In this document: positions 1 to 9,251 of the stretch, one piece after another
How the letters are laid out: each line of letters starts with the position of its first letter
How positions within the stretch are numbered: position 1 is the first letter of the stretch
NCBI RefSeq assembly: GCF_038003525.1
Contig: NZ_JBBOPI010000001.1
Coordinates: 1,355,001 to 1,419,000, forward strand
Direction: 5' to 3'
Origin: Solibacillus sp. FSL H8-0538
Lineage (GTDB): Bacteria; Bacillota; Bacilli; Bacillales_A; Planococcaceae
DNA length: 64,000 nt
The notes under the pieces: generated by a model
The model's input: only the letters and a program-made list of their open reading frames with translations
Told to the model about the DNA's origin: nothing
Databases searched by the model: none
Program-made: the position numbers and the translations under genes

Positions 1-405
1 TTGCATCTTTACGGATTTCATATGTGTTACTTGGTGTAAATGGATGTTTTTCAAAGGAAATGCCGTTTTACTTTCGGTTTCTTTCGCTTCAAAGTCAATA
101 TAGTAGCCGTTCCATACACCGTTGTAATCCGTCGTAGAAGGCGTTCGGAAATAGGCTTCTCGAATGACCGCCGCACTTCGTGATGGATACTCTACTTTGA
201 CGATTTGCACAGGAACAGGTTTCTTATGAATGTTTGCCAAATTTTTCTGTAAATAAAATGCATTTGTTTCATTTAAATCATCTTCTAGGCTTTTACCACG
301 ATTACTATACGAAAAATCCTTGTCTTTTTTCTTTGATTTTGATGCGGCAGGCGTTTCGGTCGGTGTCGCTTTATACAGTTTGCCATTTGGATAACGAATC
401 GCCAT
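1..405 (-). CDS. recU: Holliday junction resolvase RecU (3' part cut by window edge)
   Basis: RecU cleaves and resolves Holliday junctions in recombination and chromosome segregation. The 135 codons present read [13 protein letters not shown] at the start, then a RecU-typical [11 protein letters not shown] segment, the EYPSR segment and the catalytic IDFEAKET region (Asp, Glu and Lys of the nuclease core). The frame is still open at base 1; RecU is usually about 200 aa, so roughly 65 C-terminal residues lie outside. The ATG at 405 has an AGGAGGGTG ribosome binding site six bases upstream. In B. subtilis recU precedes the penicillin-binding protein gene ponA and lies divergent from the yppE-mrfA side, which matches the order here. 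Confidence 0.95.
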   Translation of the reverse strand, partial: MAIRYPNGKLYKATPTETPAASKSKKKDKDFSYSNRGKSLEDDLNETNAFYLQKNLANIHKKPVPVQIVKVEYPSRSAAVIREAYFRTPSTTDYNGVWNGYYIDFEAKETESKTAFPLKNIHLHQVTHMKSVKMQ

Positions 406-561
406 GAAATCACCCTCCTAAATATGTGTGTAGCTCGTTACTAGTTTATCACAAAAAAATCGCGTTTTTTCAGTCCTTTTATCATTCTTTGACTAGTTTT
501 GACGACCGTAAAGGAATTTCTACTTTTCTACTGAATAGTACCGAAGAAAAGGAGGAATGAA

Positions 562-759
562 ATGACTAGGATTGCTGCATTAATTAATCAGCTTGACGTT
601 GCCACGGAGTTGCTTCACTTACAAATACAAACTGAACAGGCGAGGCTAACACATCGCTACCAATCACAACTTGTGAGAGCGCATCAGAAAGTAAGCTTAG
701 CAGAAAAGTGTTTTCAAGTAAAGAATAGGTGTTCGCCTATTGGTAGTGAAAAGTGCTAG
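562..759 (+). CDS. small hypothetical protein, 65 aa
   Basis: I do not recognise this protein. It has a strong ribosome binding site (AAAGGAGG, six bases before the ATG), lies divergent from recU and runs with the yppE-mrfA genes. The product is basic, mostly helical in appearance (MTRIAALINQLDVATELLHL at the N-terminus, rich in Gln, Leu and His), with no signal peptide or membrane segment, and two Cys near its C-terminus. Its place matches a spot where Bacillus genomes carry small uncharacterised genes. It is more likely a gene than chance because of the ribosome binding site and correct orientation, but the function is unknown. Confidence 0.55.
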   Translation: MTRIAALINQLDVATELLHLQIQTEQARLTHRYQSQLVRAHQKVSLAEKCFQVKNRCSPIGSEKC

Positions 760-808
760 AGTTTGGTACACTAAACTGTACTATTGAAATTATTTAGGGG
801 TGCCATGT

Positions 809-1177
809 ATGCAATTAACTGAACAGACAACAATACTATTAACAGAATGCGATGAAGCGATAAATCGTTTTTATAAAATGCGTGAGCTAGATGCAGTGCC
901 AGATTTTTTCGGACAAGTAAAGCCGTACGCGGATACAGTACATGGCATGCTACATGAATGGCAACAGCAAGCGCATGCTTGGATTCGTGACAACCAGCCG
1001 AAATATATGCATATTCCGCAAATAGATCATGCAGTGGATGCAATGGAGCAGTTTACGGTACAGTCCTTTTATAAGGAAACGAGTAAAAAACGCTTCATTC
1101 AATCCGTGCAATCGGTCCATTATACATTGTCGACATTTCTACGTTATTTAAAGGAAGGTGAAGGCGATGCTCAGTAA
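809..1177 (+). CDS. yppE: YppE-like protein (DUF1798)
   Basis: The 122-aa product matches the size and pattern of B. subtilis YppE (about 123 aa), a small all-helical cytoplasmic protein of unknown role. The conserved centre PKYMHIPQIDHAVDAMEQF and the following KKRF...SVHYTL stretch are recognisable. The frame is open from a GTG at 800, but the ATG at 809 sits eight bases after TTAGGGG and is the better start. The stop overlaps the start of the mrfA helicase by 11 bases, so the two are probably translationally coupled. Confidence 0.85.
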   Translation: MQLTEQTTILLTECDEAINRFYKMRELDAVPDFFGQVKPYADTVHGMLHEWQQQAHAWIRDNQPKYMHIPQIDHAVDAMEQFTVQSFYKETSKKRFIQSVQSVHYTLSTFLRYLKEGEGDAQ

Positions 1178-3443
1178 AAAGCGTTCAATTCAGGAATTGT
1201 TGCGTGAGTGGCAGTACGATGAAGAACTAAAGCAAAATATCGTCCACTGGCATACACTTAACGCTCAGCCTGCGCGTTATGCGGCATTGCCTGACAACCT
1301 TCATCCTTCTATTAAAAGGGCTCTGACGTTTCGCGGAATTGATCAATTGTATACACATCAGCGCGCGGCATTTGATTATGCCGTGTCAGGACATTCCTTT
1401 ACAGCGGTGACACCTACTGCTTCAGGAAAGTCGTATTGCTATCATTTACCTGTTTTACAGCAAATACTTGAAGACCCTTCTAGCCGTGCGATTTATTTAT
1501 TTCCGACGAAGGCTTTGGCGCAAGACCAAAAAACGGATTTAAATGAATTAATTGTAAGTATGGAAGAAGATATTTTAAGTTATACATATGATGGTGATAC
1601 AGCGCCTGGAATTCGGCAAAAAATTCGAAAAGCGGGCCATATTGTTATGACAAATCCGGATATGCTACATTCAGGCATTTTACCGCATCATACCAAGTGG
1701 GTTTCTTTATTTGAAAACCTAAAATATATTGTTATAGATGAATTGCATACGTATAAAGGAGTGTTCGGTTCCCATGTTGCCCATGTTATTCGCAGACTAA
1801 AGCGAATTTGTGCGTTTTATGGTAGCAACCCTACATTTATTTGTACGTCGGCTACAATAAAAAATCCACTAGAGTTAGCGGAAAGCTTAACGAATACGAA
1901 GCACGCGCTCATAACCCAATCTGGCGCGCCGATTGGTAAGAAGACGTTTCTTTTTTACAACCCTCCGATTGTCCACCCGACTTTTGGAGTCCGTCGTAGT
2001 GCAGTGTTAGAGGTCCGCGATTTATCGAAGCGTTTATTTGAAGCGGGTATTCAGACGATTGTTTTTGCAAAATCGCGTGTACGTGTGGAGATGCTCGTGA
2101 CGTACTTAAAAACGTTAACGGCGAAAAAAATACAGGATGAATCCATTCAAGGCTATCGCGGTGGTTATTTGCCGAGCGAACGTCGAGAAATTGAAAAGGG
2201 TTTACGAGACGGCACGATTCAGATTGTCGTTAGTACGAATGCACTGGAGCTTGGCGTAGATATTGGCCAGTTGCAAGCTTGCATAATGACAGGGTATCCG
2301 GGAAATATTGCAAGTGCTTGGCAACAAGCTGGTCGGGCAGGTCGTCGTCAGGACGAAGCGCTCATTATTTATGTCGCACAGTCGATAGCGCTCGATCAAT
2401 ATGTCGTTCAGCATCCGACGTATTTACTCGGCAGTAAGCCAGAAGAAGCACGAATTAATCCAGAGAATATATTAATTTTGATGGACCATTTAAAATGCGC
2501 TGCGTTTGAACTGCCTTTTTCCATGAGGGATGATTACAGTGAATACGAAATTCAAGAGCTGCTTCAATATTTAGAGGAAGAAGGCGTGCTCGTGAAAACC
2601 AGTACACAGTGGCACTGGATGAGTGACCGCTTCCCAGCACATGAAATTAGCCTACGCTCAGCTGCTCAAGAAAATGTCGTCATCATAGATATTTCTGTTC
2701 CAGCCCATACGAAGGTGATTGGAGAAATGGATACGTACAGTGCGATGACGCTGCTACATGAGGAAGCTATCTATTTACACCAGGGCACTCAGTTCCAAGT
2801 AGAAAAACTCGACTGGGAGGAAAAAAAAGCTTTCGTTCGTGAAGTGGATGTTGATTACTTTACGGATGCTAATTTAGCGGTGGAGCTAAAGGTACTAAGT
2901 GAGGATAAGCATGCTGACTATGAATCAGCAACAGTAAGCTACGGTGATGTAAGTCTGCTTGCCATTCCAACGATTTTCAAAAAGATTCGTTTTAATACAC
3001 ATGATAATATTGGCTCAGGTCCTATTAACCTTCCGCCGATGGAAATGCATACGAATGCAACATGGATGAGTTTTACATTACCAGATAACTGGTCAGAGGA
3101 AATGTTGACGGATGCATTATCAGGAGCCGCATATGCGATGGAAAGTTTTATCCCGTTGTTTATTCATTGTGACCGCAGCGATGTGTCCGTGGTCCCACAA
3201 GTAAAGGCTGTGCATAATGAAAAACCGACTCTTTTCATTTATGATAGTTATCCTGGTGGTATCGGCTTAAGTGAGCGAGTCTATGATATTTTATTATCTT
3301 TACTTGAGCGTACAATCGAGCATGTGAATGCTTGTCCGTGTCCAAATGGTTGCCCGTCTTGTATCGGGGCCCAAGATAGCCTGAATAATGGAAAAAAACA
3401 AGTGCTGAATGTGCTGTCGATATTAAAAAATGAAATGATGTGA
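1167..3443 (+). CDS. mrfA: MrfA/YprA superfamily 2 DNA helicase with C-terminal Cys cluster
   Basis: MrfA is the helicase of the MrfAB pathway, known in B. subtilis to repair mitomycin C damage independently of UvrABC. The 758-aa product has a Walker A motif TPTASGKS near residue 81, a DELH box near residue 191, the SAT motif (CTSAT), and helicase C-domain motifs ending in QQAGRAGRR. A four-Cys cluster, CPCPNGCPSC near residues 722-733, is the zinc or metal-binding signature of this family. A GTG at 1158 is also in frame, but AAGGAAGGTG is correctly spaced for ATG 1167. The gene overlaps yppE and is followed after four bases by its partner nuclease mrfB, a conserved arrangement. Confidence 0.95.
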   Translation: MLSKKRSIQELLREWQYDEELKQNIVHWHTLNAQPARYAALPDNLHPSIKRALTFRGIDQLYTHQRAAFDYAVSGHSFTAVTPTASGKSYCYHLPVLQQILEDPSSRAIYLFPTKALAQDQKTDLNELIVSMEEDILSYTYDGDTAPGIRQKIRKAGHIVMTNPDMLHSGILPHHTKWVSLFENLKYIVIDELHTYKGVFGSHVAHVIRRLKRICAFYGSNPTFICTSATIKNPLELAESLTNTKHALITQSGAPIGKKTFLFYNPPIVHPTFGVRRSAVLEVRDLSKRLFEAGIQTIVFAKSRVRVEMLVTYLKTLTAKKIQDESIQGYRGGYLPSERREIEKGLRDGTIQIVVSTNALELGVDIGQLQACIMTGYPGNIASAWQQAGRAGRRQDEALIIYVAQSIALDQYVVQHPTYLLGSKPEEARINPENILILMDHLKCAAFELPFSMRDDYSEYEIQELLQYLEEEGVLVKTSTQWHWMSDRFPAHEISLRSAAQENVVIIDISVPAHTKVIGEMDTYSAMTLLHEEAIYLHQGTQFQVEKLDWEEKKAFVREVDVDYFTDANLAVELKVLSEDKHADYESATVSYGDVSLLAIPTIFKKIRFNTHDNIGSGPINLPPMEMHTNATWMSFTLPDNWSEEMLTDALSGAAYAMESFIPLFIHCDRSDVSVVPQVKAVHNEKPTLFIYDSYPGGIGLSERVYDILLSLLERTIEHVNACPCPNGCPSCIGAQDSLNNGKKQVLNVLSILKNEMM

Positions 3444-3447
3444 TGAA

Positions 3448-4710
3448 ATGTCATATGAAAATAAAATTTTACAAATGAAAAAGATGCTTGGCAAGAAGTC
3501 GGAAAAGGTAGAGGAAAAGCAAACCTTTCAAAAACCTACTAAGCCGTCGTACTGTGAGAAGTGGCAGCAGGCAGGTTTAGAACTTGTGGAGAATGATTTT
3601 GGTGTGCTTTTTAAGCGCGTTGTACACTATCCGCTTAATTTTAAACATGGCCATTATGAGATTAGTCAATTTTATGAAGCAATTGAACGATGGGCACTTC
3701 TAGAAGATGGGCACCCGTACGCCTTGGATTCTAACGAAACGCTTGTGTTTTTTGATACGGAAACGACTGGCTTAAAAGGTGTAGGGACCCATATTTTTTT
3801 ACTCGGCTTACTGGAAGCATTTGATGATGAGTTTGTGTTAACTCAGTATGTTCTCGCGGATCCATCAAACGAGGCGGCGATGTTATTTGAGTCTAAATTT
3901 TGGCAGCGTATTATGACGATTATTACCTATAATGGTAAAAGCTTTGATTGGCCGATGCTTGAAACGCGTTGGACATTAAATCAGCAGTTAATCCCAAAGC
4001 TGCGTCAGCAGCGTCAAGTTGATTTATTACATAGTACGAAGCGTTTGTGGAAGGATGATTTAGAGCGTATGAAGCTGACGCAAGTGGAAGAGAGAAAACT
4101 TGGCTTCTACCGAGACGGTGATATACCGGGTCACTTAGCGCCAATTATTTATTTTGACGCGGTAAAAAGTGGCAATGCTGAAACTCTTATGAAGGTGCTG
4201 CAGCATAATGAATGGGATTTACTTTCACTTATTACGCTATATGTCCATTCAACGAATTTATTATTGGATGAGCTTGGTGAGGAATCGGCTGCAACGTATA
4301 CGAATATTGGGAAATGGTATGGGGATCTTAAACAAAAGCAGGTAAGTGCCCGCGTACTCGCGAATGTGACGGAGAAATTTGATGTTGAGGAAACAGGGCT
4401 TGCCCATTTTTTTTTAGCCTATGAACAAAAACGAGGCCGCGATTATTTGAATGCAGCTCAGTCTTTTGAAAACGCGTTACAGGGAATACCTTCGCGTAAG
4501 CAAGCTCAAGCGTATGAACAGCTAGCAATCATTTATGAGCATCAACTAAAGGATGTTGAAAAAGCGTATGAATATGCTTGTAAAGGACAAACTGTTACTA
4601 AGGGAATTAATTATGTGAAACAACAGCATAAGCAGCGTCAGCTAAATTGTTGGGAAAAACGCATGAAACGAATTGAAAATAAAATTCATTTCCCAGGCAA
4701 GCGCAAATAA
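3448..4710 (+). CDS. mrfB: MrfB/YprB DnaQ-like exonuclease with TPR-like C-terminus
   Basis: MrfB is the 3'-5' exonuclease partner of the MrfA helicase. The DEDD nuclease fold starts with FFDTETTGLKG near residue 100 (catalytic Asp and Glu), followed by ITYNGKSFDWPML and the later YFDAVKSG/NEWDLLSLITLY segments. Residues from about 285 on look like tetratricopeptide-type helical repeats. The 420-aa length agrees with B. subtilis YprB (413 aa). No strong ribosome binding site precedes the ATG, which lies four bases after the mrfA stop, so translation is probably coupled. Confidence 0.93.
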   Translation: MSYENKILQMKKMLGKKSEKVEEKQTFQKPTKPSYCEKWQQAGLELVENDFGVLFKRVVHYPLNFKHGHYEISQFYEAIERWALLEDGHPYALDSNETLVFFDTETTGLKGVGTHIFLLGLLEAFDDEFVLTQYVLADPSNEAAMLFESKFWQRIMTIITYNGKSFDWPMLETRWTLNQQLIPKLRQQRQVDLLHSTKRLWKDDLERMKLTQVEERKLGFYRDGDIPGHLAPIIYFDAVKSGNAETLMKVLQHNEWDLLSLITLYVHSTNLLLDELGEESAATYTNIGKWYGDLKQKQVSARVLANVTEKFDVEETGLAHFFLAYEQKRGRDYLNAAQSFENALQGIPSRKQAQAYEQLAIIYEHQLKDVEKAYEYACKGQTVTKGINYVKQQHKQRQLNCWEKRMKRIENKIHFPGKRK

Positions 4711-4737
4711 CGACAAATTTTTAAAAAGCAGGTGTTC

Positions 4738-4772
4738 TTGTTACACGATTCAAGCCTGTCCTATGCTATAAT
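4738..4772 (+). promoter_or_regulatory. candidate sigma-A promoter of gpsB
   Basis: An extended -10 element, TGCTATAAT, has its TATAAT at 4767-4772, about 30 bases before the gpsB start. The upstream TTGTTA/TTACAC stretch at 4738-4746 is too far for a normal -35, so the extended -10 probably carries the activity. Confidence 0.5.
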
Positions 4773-4803
4773 GAGAGCACTTATGTAGTGGAATGGAAGG
4801 GCG

Positions 4804-5103
4804 ATGAACATGAATACTAAATTAACAGCTGACTATATTTTAGAAAAAGAGTTCAAAAAGAGCATGAAGGGCTATAATGTAGATGAGGTTGATCAGTTTT
4901 TAGATTTAATTCGAGAGGACTATGATCAATTCGAATCAAAGTTGGCAGCACTTCAAGAAGAGAATGAACGCTTAAAGGCAGAGCTCGGAAACAGTTCTAG
5001 AAGGTCTTCGGCACCACCTGTAACAAATAATACAAACTTTGATATCTTAAAACGTTTATCAAATCTAGAAAAACATGTATTTGGCAACAAGCTTTATGAA
5101 TAA
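4804..5103 (+). CDS. gpsB: cell-division protein GpsB
   Basis: GpsB is a small coiled-coil DivIVA relative that links penicillin-binding proteins to the divisome and elongation machinery. The sequence has the DivIVA-type membrane-binding N-terminus (KLTADYILEKEFKKSMKGYN), the VDEVDQFLDLI helix, a coiled coil, a Ser-rich linker and the family C-terminal domain NFDILKRLSNLEKHVFG. Its 99 aa match the usual 98. ATG 4804 is only three bases after GGAAGG, and the ATG at 4810 is better spaced (nine bases), so the true start may be two codons later. It lies between mrfB and rnpB as in Bacillus. Confidence 0.95.
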   Translation: MNMNTKLTADYILEKEFKKSMKGYNVDEVDQFLDLIREDYDQFESKLAALQEENERLKAELGNSSRRSSAPPVTNNTNFDILKRLSNLEKHVFGNKLYE

Positions 5104-5120
5104 GTAAAGCGAACATGTTA

Positions 5121-5149
5121 TTGTAATTTTATTATATTTTTAGTATAAT
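5121..5149 (+). promoter_or_regulatory. rnpB promoter
   Basis: TTGTAA at 5121-5126 and TATAAT at 5144-5149 are separated by 17 bases, a near-consensus sigma-A promoter whose predicted start falls at about 5156, the first base of the RNase P P1 helix. Confidence 0.85.
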
Positions 5150-5155
5150 AGCTAT

Positions 5156-5553
5156 ACCATCAAAAATTCGAGTAATCGCTGCAACGCTAGACGTTGTAGA
5201 GGAAAGTCCATGCTCACACGGCTCTGAGATGACCGTAGTGTTCGTGCTTACTGAAAAAATAAGGTAAGGCAGCCTTGAGCTGACGGCGGAAGGAATACCT
5301 AAGTCCTTGTGATATGGTAGAAACTTCCTGAAAGTGCCACAGTGACGATGCTTGCTTGGAAACATGCAAGGTGGAACGAGGTAAACCCCACGAGTGAGAA
5401 ACCCAAATTATGGTAGGGGCACTCTCCTGAAGGAATTAAACGGATGGAGGGACGGGAATTTTTTTCCGTAGATAGATGATTACTGCCTGGTCGTACGAGG
5501 CGCAAGCCGTTTGAGTACTCAGGAACAAAACATGGCTTACTGAATTTATTGGT
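5156..5553 (+). ncRNA. rnpB: RNase P RNA, type B
   Basis: This is the catalytic RNA of RNase P, which removes 5' leaders from tRNA precursors. The conserved segments are all present in order: GAGGAAAGTCCATGCTC, GAAAGTGCCACAGTGACG, GAGGTAAACCCC..GAGAAACCCAAAT, GTAGATAGATGATTACTGCC and ACAAAACATGGCTTA. ACCA at 5156-5159 and AATTC just after pair with GAATT..TGGT at 5542-5553 to form helix P1, which sets both ends. The insert pattern is that of the Bacillus-type (B) RNA. Confidence 0.97.
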
Positions 5554-5570
5554 GCTTTTTTTACACATAA

Positions 5571-5607
5571 AAAGGCTCTCCATTTCTTGTGGAGAGCCTT
5601 TCTTTTA
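5571..5607 (+). terminator. rho-independent terminator after rnpB
   Basis: AAAGGCTCTCC at 5571-5581 pairs perfectly with GGAGAGCCTTT at 5591-5601, followed by CTTTT. It separates rnpB from the next gene. Confidence 0.85.
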
Positions 5608-5625
5608 GAGATAAGGGTGAAAACG

Positions 5626-7374
5626 TTGAGCGGAAAACTTGCTAGTTTGCATTTAGATAAGTACGAGTCGCTATCACATTATCCAGACAATTTAATTGTT
5701 AAAATCTTCGAAAACGTTACAGAAGGCATCATGATAACCGATAAACAAAAGAAGATAATTGGAGTAAATCCAGCCTTTGAATTTGTAACTGGTTATAAAC
5801 GCGAAGAAGTTGTGGGGAAAGACCCATCGATCTTGCAATCTGGAGTGCATGATTTGAATTTTTATTTAGGAATGTGGAAAGGTCTACATGAGCACGGGAT
5901 CTGGCAAGGGGAAATCTGGAACCGTCGTAAAACAGGAGATCTTTATCCGGAATGGTTAACGATTATGGCTGTGAAAGATAATGAAGAAAATATTACGAAT
6001 TACTGTGGTATTTTTTCGGACCTATCCGAACGTAAAATCGTAGAGGACGAGCTGGAGAAGCGAGCACTGCGTGATTCATTAACCGATGTGTGTAATCGTT
6101 TTGCATTTTTAGAACGAATGAACGCATTATTAGAGTCAAGCGTAGGCATGTCAAAGCCTGTTTACCATGCTGTGTTTTTCTTAGATTTAGACCGCTTTAA
6201 ACATGTAAATGATATGTTAGGTCATTCAACTGGTGATTTATTGCTTGTGGAAATAGCGAAACGTATTAAGTCGCTATTGAAAAATAAAGATATTTTAGCG
6301 CGTTACGGCGGGGATGAATTCGTTATTACGTTAACGAATATTGTGCATCCACGCGAGGCAGCGAAATTTGCCGAGCAGGTCATTCGTATCATTGAAAAAC
6401 CAATTAAAATTAATGAGCAGGAAATTTTTGTGTCAACGAGTATGGGCATTAGTATTTATCCAAACGACGGACATACGACAGAGGAACTTGTGAATCGTGC
6501 AGATAAAGCGATGACATTTTCTAAAGAGAATGGTCGTAATGGCTTTGCTTTTTATTTTGATGATTTAAATACGGATACGAAGCGCGTATTATTATTAGAT
6601 ACAGAAATCCGTAAAGCAATTGATAATAGGGATTTCACACTATATTACCAACCAAAAATATGTGTTAAAACGAACACGATTATTGGTGTAGAGGCGTTAG
6701 TACGTTGGACAAATGACAAGCTAGGCTTTGTATCGCCTGCAGAATTCATTCCATATGCTGAAGAAACAGGGTTAATAATTCCGCTGAGCGAAATTATTTT
6801 TCAACTTGCTTGTGATGGACATACTGTACTGGCGAGCGAAGGGTATAATAAATTACCAATCGCTATTAACGTATCGAGTATTCACTTCCAACAGCAAAGC
6901 TTCTTAGAATCAATTCAGAAAATACTTGAAAAAAATAATGCTTCAGCTCAAAACTTTGAAATTGAAGTAACGGAGCGCACTGTAATGAACAGCGCTTCCG
7001 AAACAATTAGTAAGCTTGTAAAATTAAAACAACTAGGATTCAAATTATCAATTGACGACTTTGGGACAGGCTATTCGTCACTAAGCTATTTAGTGCGTTT
7101 CCCGCTCGATGTTTTAAAAATTGACCGCAGCTTCATTCAACATATTTGTTCGCTTGATGACAAGCAAGCAATTGTTGATGCAATCATTCAAATGGCGCAT
7201 CGCTTGAAAATGAAAGTTGTTGCGGAAGGTGCAGAAAGTGCACAGCAAGTAGAACTTTTACGTACAATGGGCTGTGATTATATTCAAGGCTACTACTATA
7301 GTAAGCCGTTACCGATGAACGAGTTGCTCGAGTTTATACAGTTTTGGGAAATCGAACATCAAGGAAGGGTTTAA
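5626..7374 (+). CDS. PAS-GGDEF-EAL cyclic-di-GMP turnover protein
   Basis: A soluble 582-aa c-di-GMP signalling protein. Residues about 25-135 form a PAS domain with PAC tail; a GGDEF domain carries the intact motif RYGGDEF near residue 228; an EAL domain carries GVEALVRW near residue 355, DDFGTGYSSLSYL and a KIDRSFI segment. Both catalytic signatures appear intact, so it could both make and degrade c-di-GMP. The inhibitory RxxD site before GGDEF reads KNKD, so product inhibition may be weak. The frame is open further upstream, but that part overlaps the rnpB terminator; TTG 5626, six bases after AAGGGTG, is the most likely start. No membrane segment is seen. Confidence 0.9.
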   Translation: MSGKLASLHLDKYESLSHYPDNLIVKIFENVTEGIMITDKQKKIIGVNPAFEFVTGYKREEVVGKDPSILQSGVHDLNFYLGMWKGLHEHGIWQGEIWNRRKTGDLYPEWLTIMAVKDNEENITNYCGIFSDLSERKIVEDELEKRALRDSLTDVCNRFAFLERMNALLESSVGMSKPVYHAVFFLDLDRFKHVNDMLGHSTGDLLLVEIAKRIKSLLKNKDILARYGGDEFVITLTNIVHPREAAKFAEQVIRIIEKPIKINEQEIFVSTSMGISIYPNDGHTTEELVNRADKAMTFSKENGRNGFAFYFDDLNTDTKRVLLLDTEIRKAIDNRDFTLYYQPKICVKTNTIIGVEALVRWTNDKLGFVSPAEFIPYAEETGLIIPLSEIIFQLACDGHTVLASEGYNKLPIAINVSSIHFQQQSFLESIQKILEKNNASAQNFEIEVTERTVMNSASETISKLVKLKQLGFKLSIDDFGTGYSSLSYLVRFPLDVLKIDRSFIQHICSLDDKQAIVDAIIQMAHRLKMKVVAEGAESAQQVELLRTMGCDYIQGYYYSKPLPMNELLEFIQFWEIEHQGRV

Positions 7375-7377
7375 ACT

Positions 7378-8517
7378 ATGACAAAATTTCAACTAGTAGC
7401 AACAGCTGCAATGGGCTTAGAGGCAATTGTTGCAGAAGAAGTACAGGCATTAGGCTATGAAACACGCGTCGATAACGGCAAAGTGTATTTTGAGGGAGAC
7501 GAAATGGCGATCGCGCGCTGTAACTTATGGTTACGTGTAGCTGACCGTGTAAAAATTGTGGTCGCACAATTCCCAGCACATACATTCGACCAATTATTCG
7601 AAAGTGTAAAAGCGATTGAATGGGAACGTTATTTACAGGTAGATGCAGCATTCCCTGTGTCAGGTAAATCGGTAAAATCAAAACTATTCAGTGTTCCAGA
7701 CTGCCAAGCGATTACAAAGAAAGCAATTGTGGAGCGCATGAAGTTCCACTATAAACGTCTAGGCTTCTTAGATGAGTCTGGTGCAACATATAAAATTGAA
7801 ATATCTATTTTAAAAGATGTTGCGACATTAACGATAGATACATCAGGTGTAGGACTTCATAAACGAGGGTATCGTCAAGTACAAGGGGATGCACCGCTAA
7901 AAGAAACATTAGCAGCGGCACTTGTTAAAATCTCTAAATGGAATCCGAATCGTCCATTTGTAGATCCTTTCTGTGGTTCAGGTACTATTGCACTTGAAGC
8001 AGCAATGATTGGGCAAAATATCGCACCTGGCTATAACCGTGAGTTCATCTCTGAAGAGTGGCCATGGATGAAACAAGCTATTTGGGAGCAAGCGCGTAAC
8101 GAAGCAGATGAAGCAGCAGATTATGATCAAGAGTTAACAATAATTGGTTCTGATATTGACCATCGCATGGTGAGCATTGCACAGGAAAATGCACTTGAAG
8201 CAGGTTTCGGTGACATAATTACATTCAAACAAATGCAAGCAAGAGACTTTACAACAACGTTAACAGACGGTGTAGTTGTCACGAACCCTCCATACGGTGA
8301 ACGTATCGGTGAAGTAGAAGTAATTGAACAAGTGATCCGTGACTTTGGTCAGGTAATGAACAATTATCCAACCTGGTCCGTATATATGCTATCTTCAATG
8401 GAAAACTTCGAAGAATTATACGGTAGAAAAACGACGAAAAAGCGTAAGCTATTCAACGGCTTTATCCGTACAGACCTTTATCAATACTGGGGTCAAAAAT
8501 CGAGAAGAGAAGATTAA
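7378..8517 (+). CDS. ypsC: THUMP-domain 23S rRNA-type methyltransferase YpsC
   Basis: A 379-aa S-adenosylmethionine-dependent RNA methyltransferase of the RlmL/RlmK N2-guanine family. The N-terminal THUMP region (RNA binding) spans roughly residues 45-155, followed by the Rossmann fold with DPFCGSGTIALEAA near residue 195 and the catalytic NPPYGER motif near residue 303, typical of amino-group methylation. The ATG follows the previous stop by three bases with GGAAGGG upstream. The gene sits in its usual Bacillus place after gpsB and rnpB. The exact modified base is not readable from sequence. Confidence 0.92.
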   Translation: MTKFQLVATAAMGLEAIVAEEVQALGYETRVDNGKVYFEGDEMAIARCNLWLRVADRVKIVVAQFPAHTFDQLFESVKAIEWERYLQVDAAFPVSGKSVKSKLFSVPDCQAITKKAIVERMKFHYKRLGFLDESGATYKIEISILKDVATLTIDTSGVGLHKRGYRQVQGDAPLKETLAAALVKISKWNPNRPFVDPFCGSGTIALEAAMIGQNIAPGYNREFISEEWPWMKQAIWEQARNEADEAADYDQELTIIGSDIDHRMVSIAQENALEAGFGDIITFKQMQARDFTTTLTDGVVVTNPPYGERIGEVEVIEQVIRDFGQVMNNYPTWSVYMLSSMENFEELYGRKTTKKRKLFNGFIRTDLYQYWGQKSRRED

Positions 8518-9204
8518 TTTTTAAAAAGGCTGTTCTAAAAATGATAATTTATCATATTTAGTGCAGTCTTTTTCAACATTTTCTTAATTATTTCCATTTA
8601 TTATTTCGACTTTTTGTATATAAGAATAAGATGGAAAGTATGTAACAACTAGGACTAACTATGTTTTTACTCCATTTTGCAAAATGACGTAAATGGTGTA
8701 TTTTAAATATACTGGATAAGGATGTTTTAATACATATGTTTGAACTGCAAAAGAAAAATTGCCGCAAACCTGAGGCGTCTGTTAAATCAATGCGAAGTAG
8801 AAGTGAGTTCTAAAACGCAGTCGAACTTCCATTAAATGATTTTTTCTAGAGTGTTGTCAATAAAGTGGTTAATATTTTGATTTTACAAGCGTATAATCAT
8901 TTGAAAAGTGAAATTTCAGCTGATAAAGCACTAGGGAAGTGTCAACTATTTACAGAAACCTACTATCCAGATTATGTGTAAAAGGCTCCTAGAGATGATT
9001 AATTTACGTAAGCGATGGATATCCTATTATCAATTTGGGTATACAATAGGTAGCAATAATTATGCTACAGTGAAATTAATTATGTGAAATGGACAAATTA
9101 GTAGGTTTTGTGGGAATTTCATAGTATACTGATAGGTACGAATAAAATAAAATTTTGAAAAAGATGAAACGTTTTAAATGGGTGGCTATCTTTTTATTAA
9201 GTGA
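8518..9204. other. 687-bp intergenic stretch with decayed coding remnant
   Basis: There is no intact gene here. A 43-codon open frame at 8853-8981 (ending ALGKCQLFTETYYPDYV) looks protein-like but is closed upstream by a stop at 8847 and has no ribosome binding site, so I read it as the tail of a lost gene. The rest is AT-rich. A possible -10 (TATACT, 9126-9131) lies before the helicase leader, but no matching -35 is visible. Confidence 0.4.
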
Positions 9205-9231
9205 TGGAAGGAGTAAGCTACTCCTTCCTTT
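9205..9231 (+). terminator. terminator-like hairpin in the leader of the helicase gene
   Basis: GGAAGGAGTA at 9205-9214 pairs with TACTCCTTCC at 9218-9227 around a tiny AGC loop and is followed by TTTTC. It lies just upstream of the helicase ribosome binding site, so it either ends a short upstream transcript or acts as an attenuator. Confidence 0.6.
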
Positions 9232-9251
9232 TCATTGCGGGGGGAACGAAT

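Noticed and set aside
5587-5625. Longer N-terminus for the PAS-GGDEF-EAL protein
   Set aside because: These codons lie within the rnpB terminator; TTG 5626 has its own ribosome binding site.
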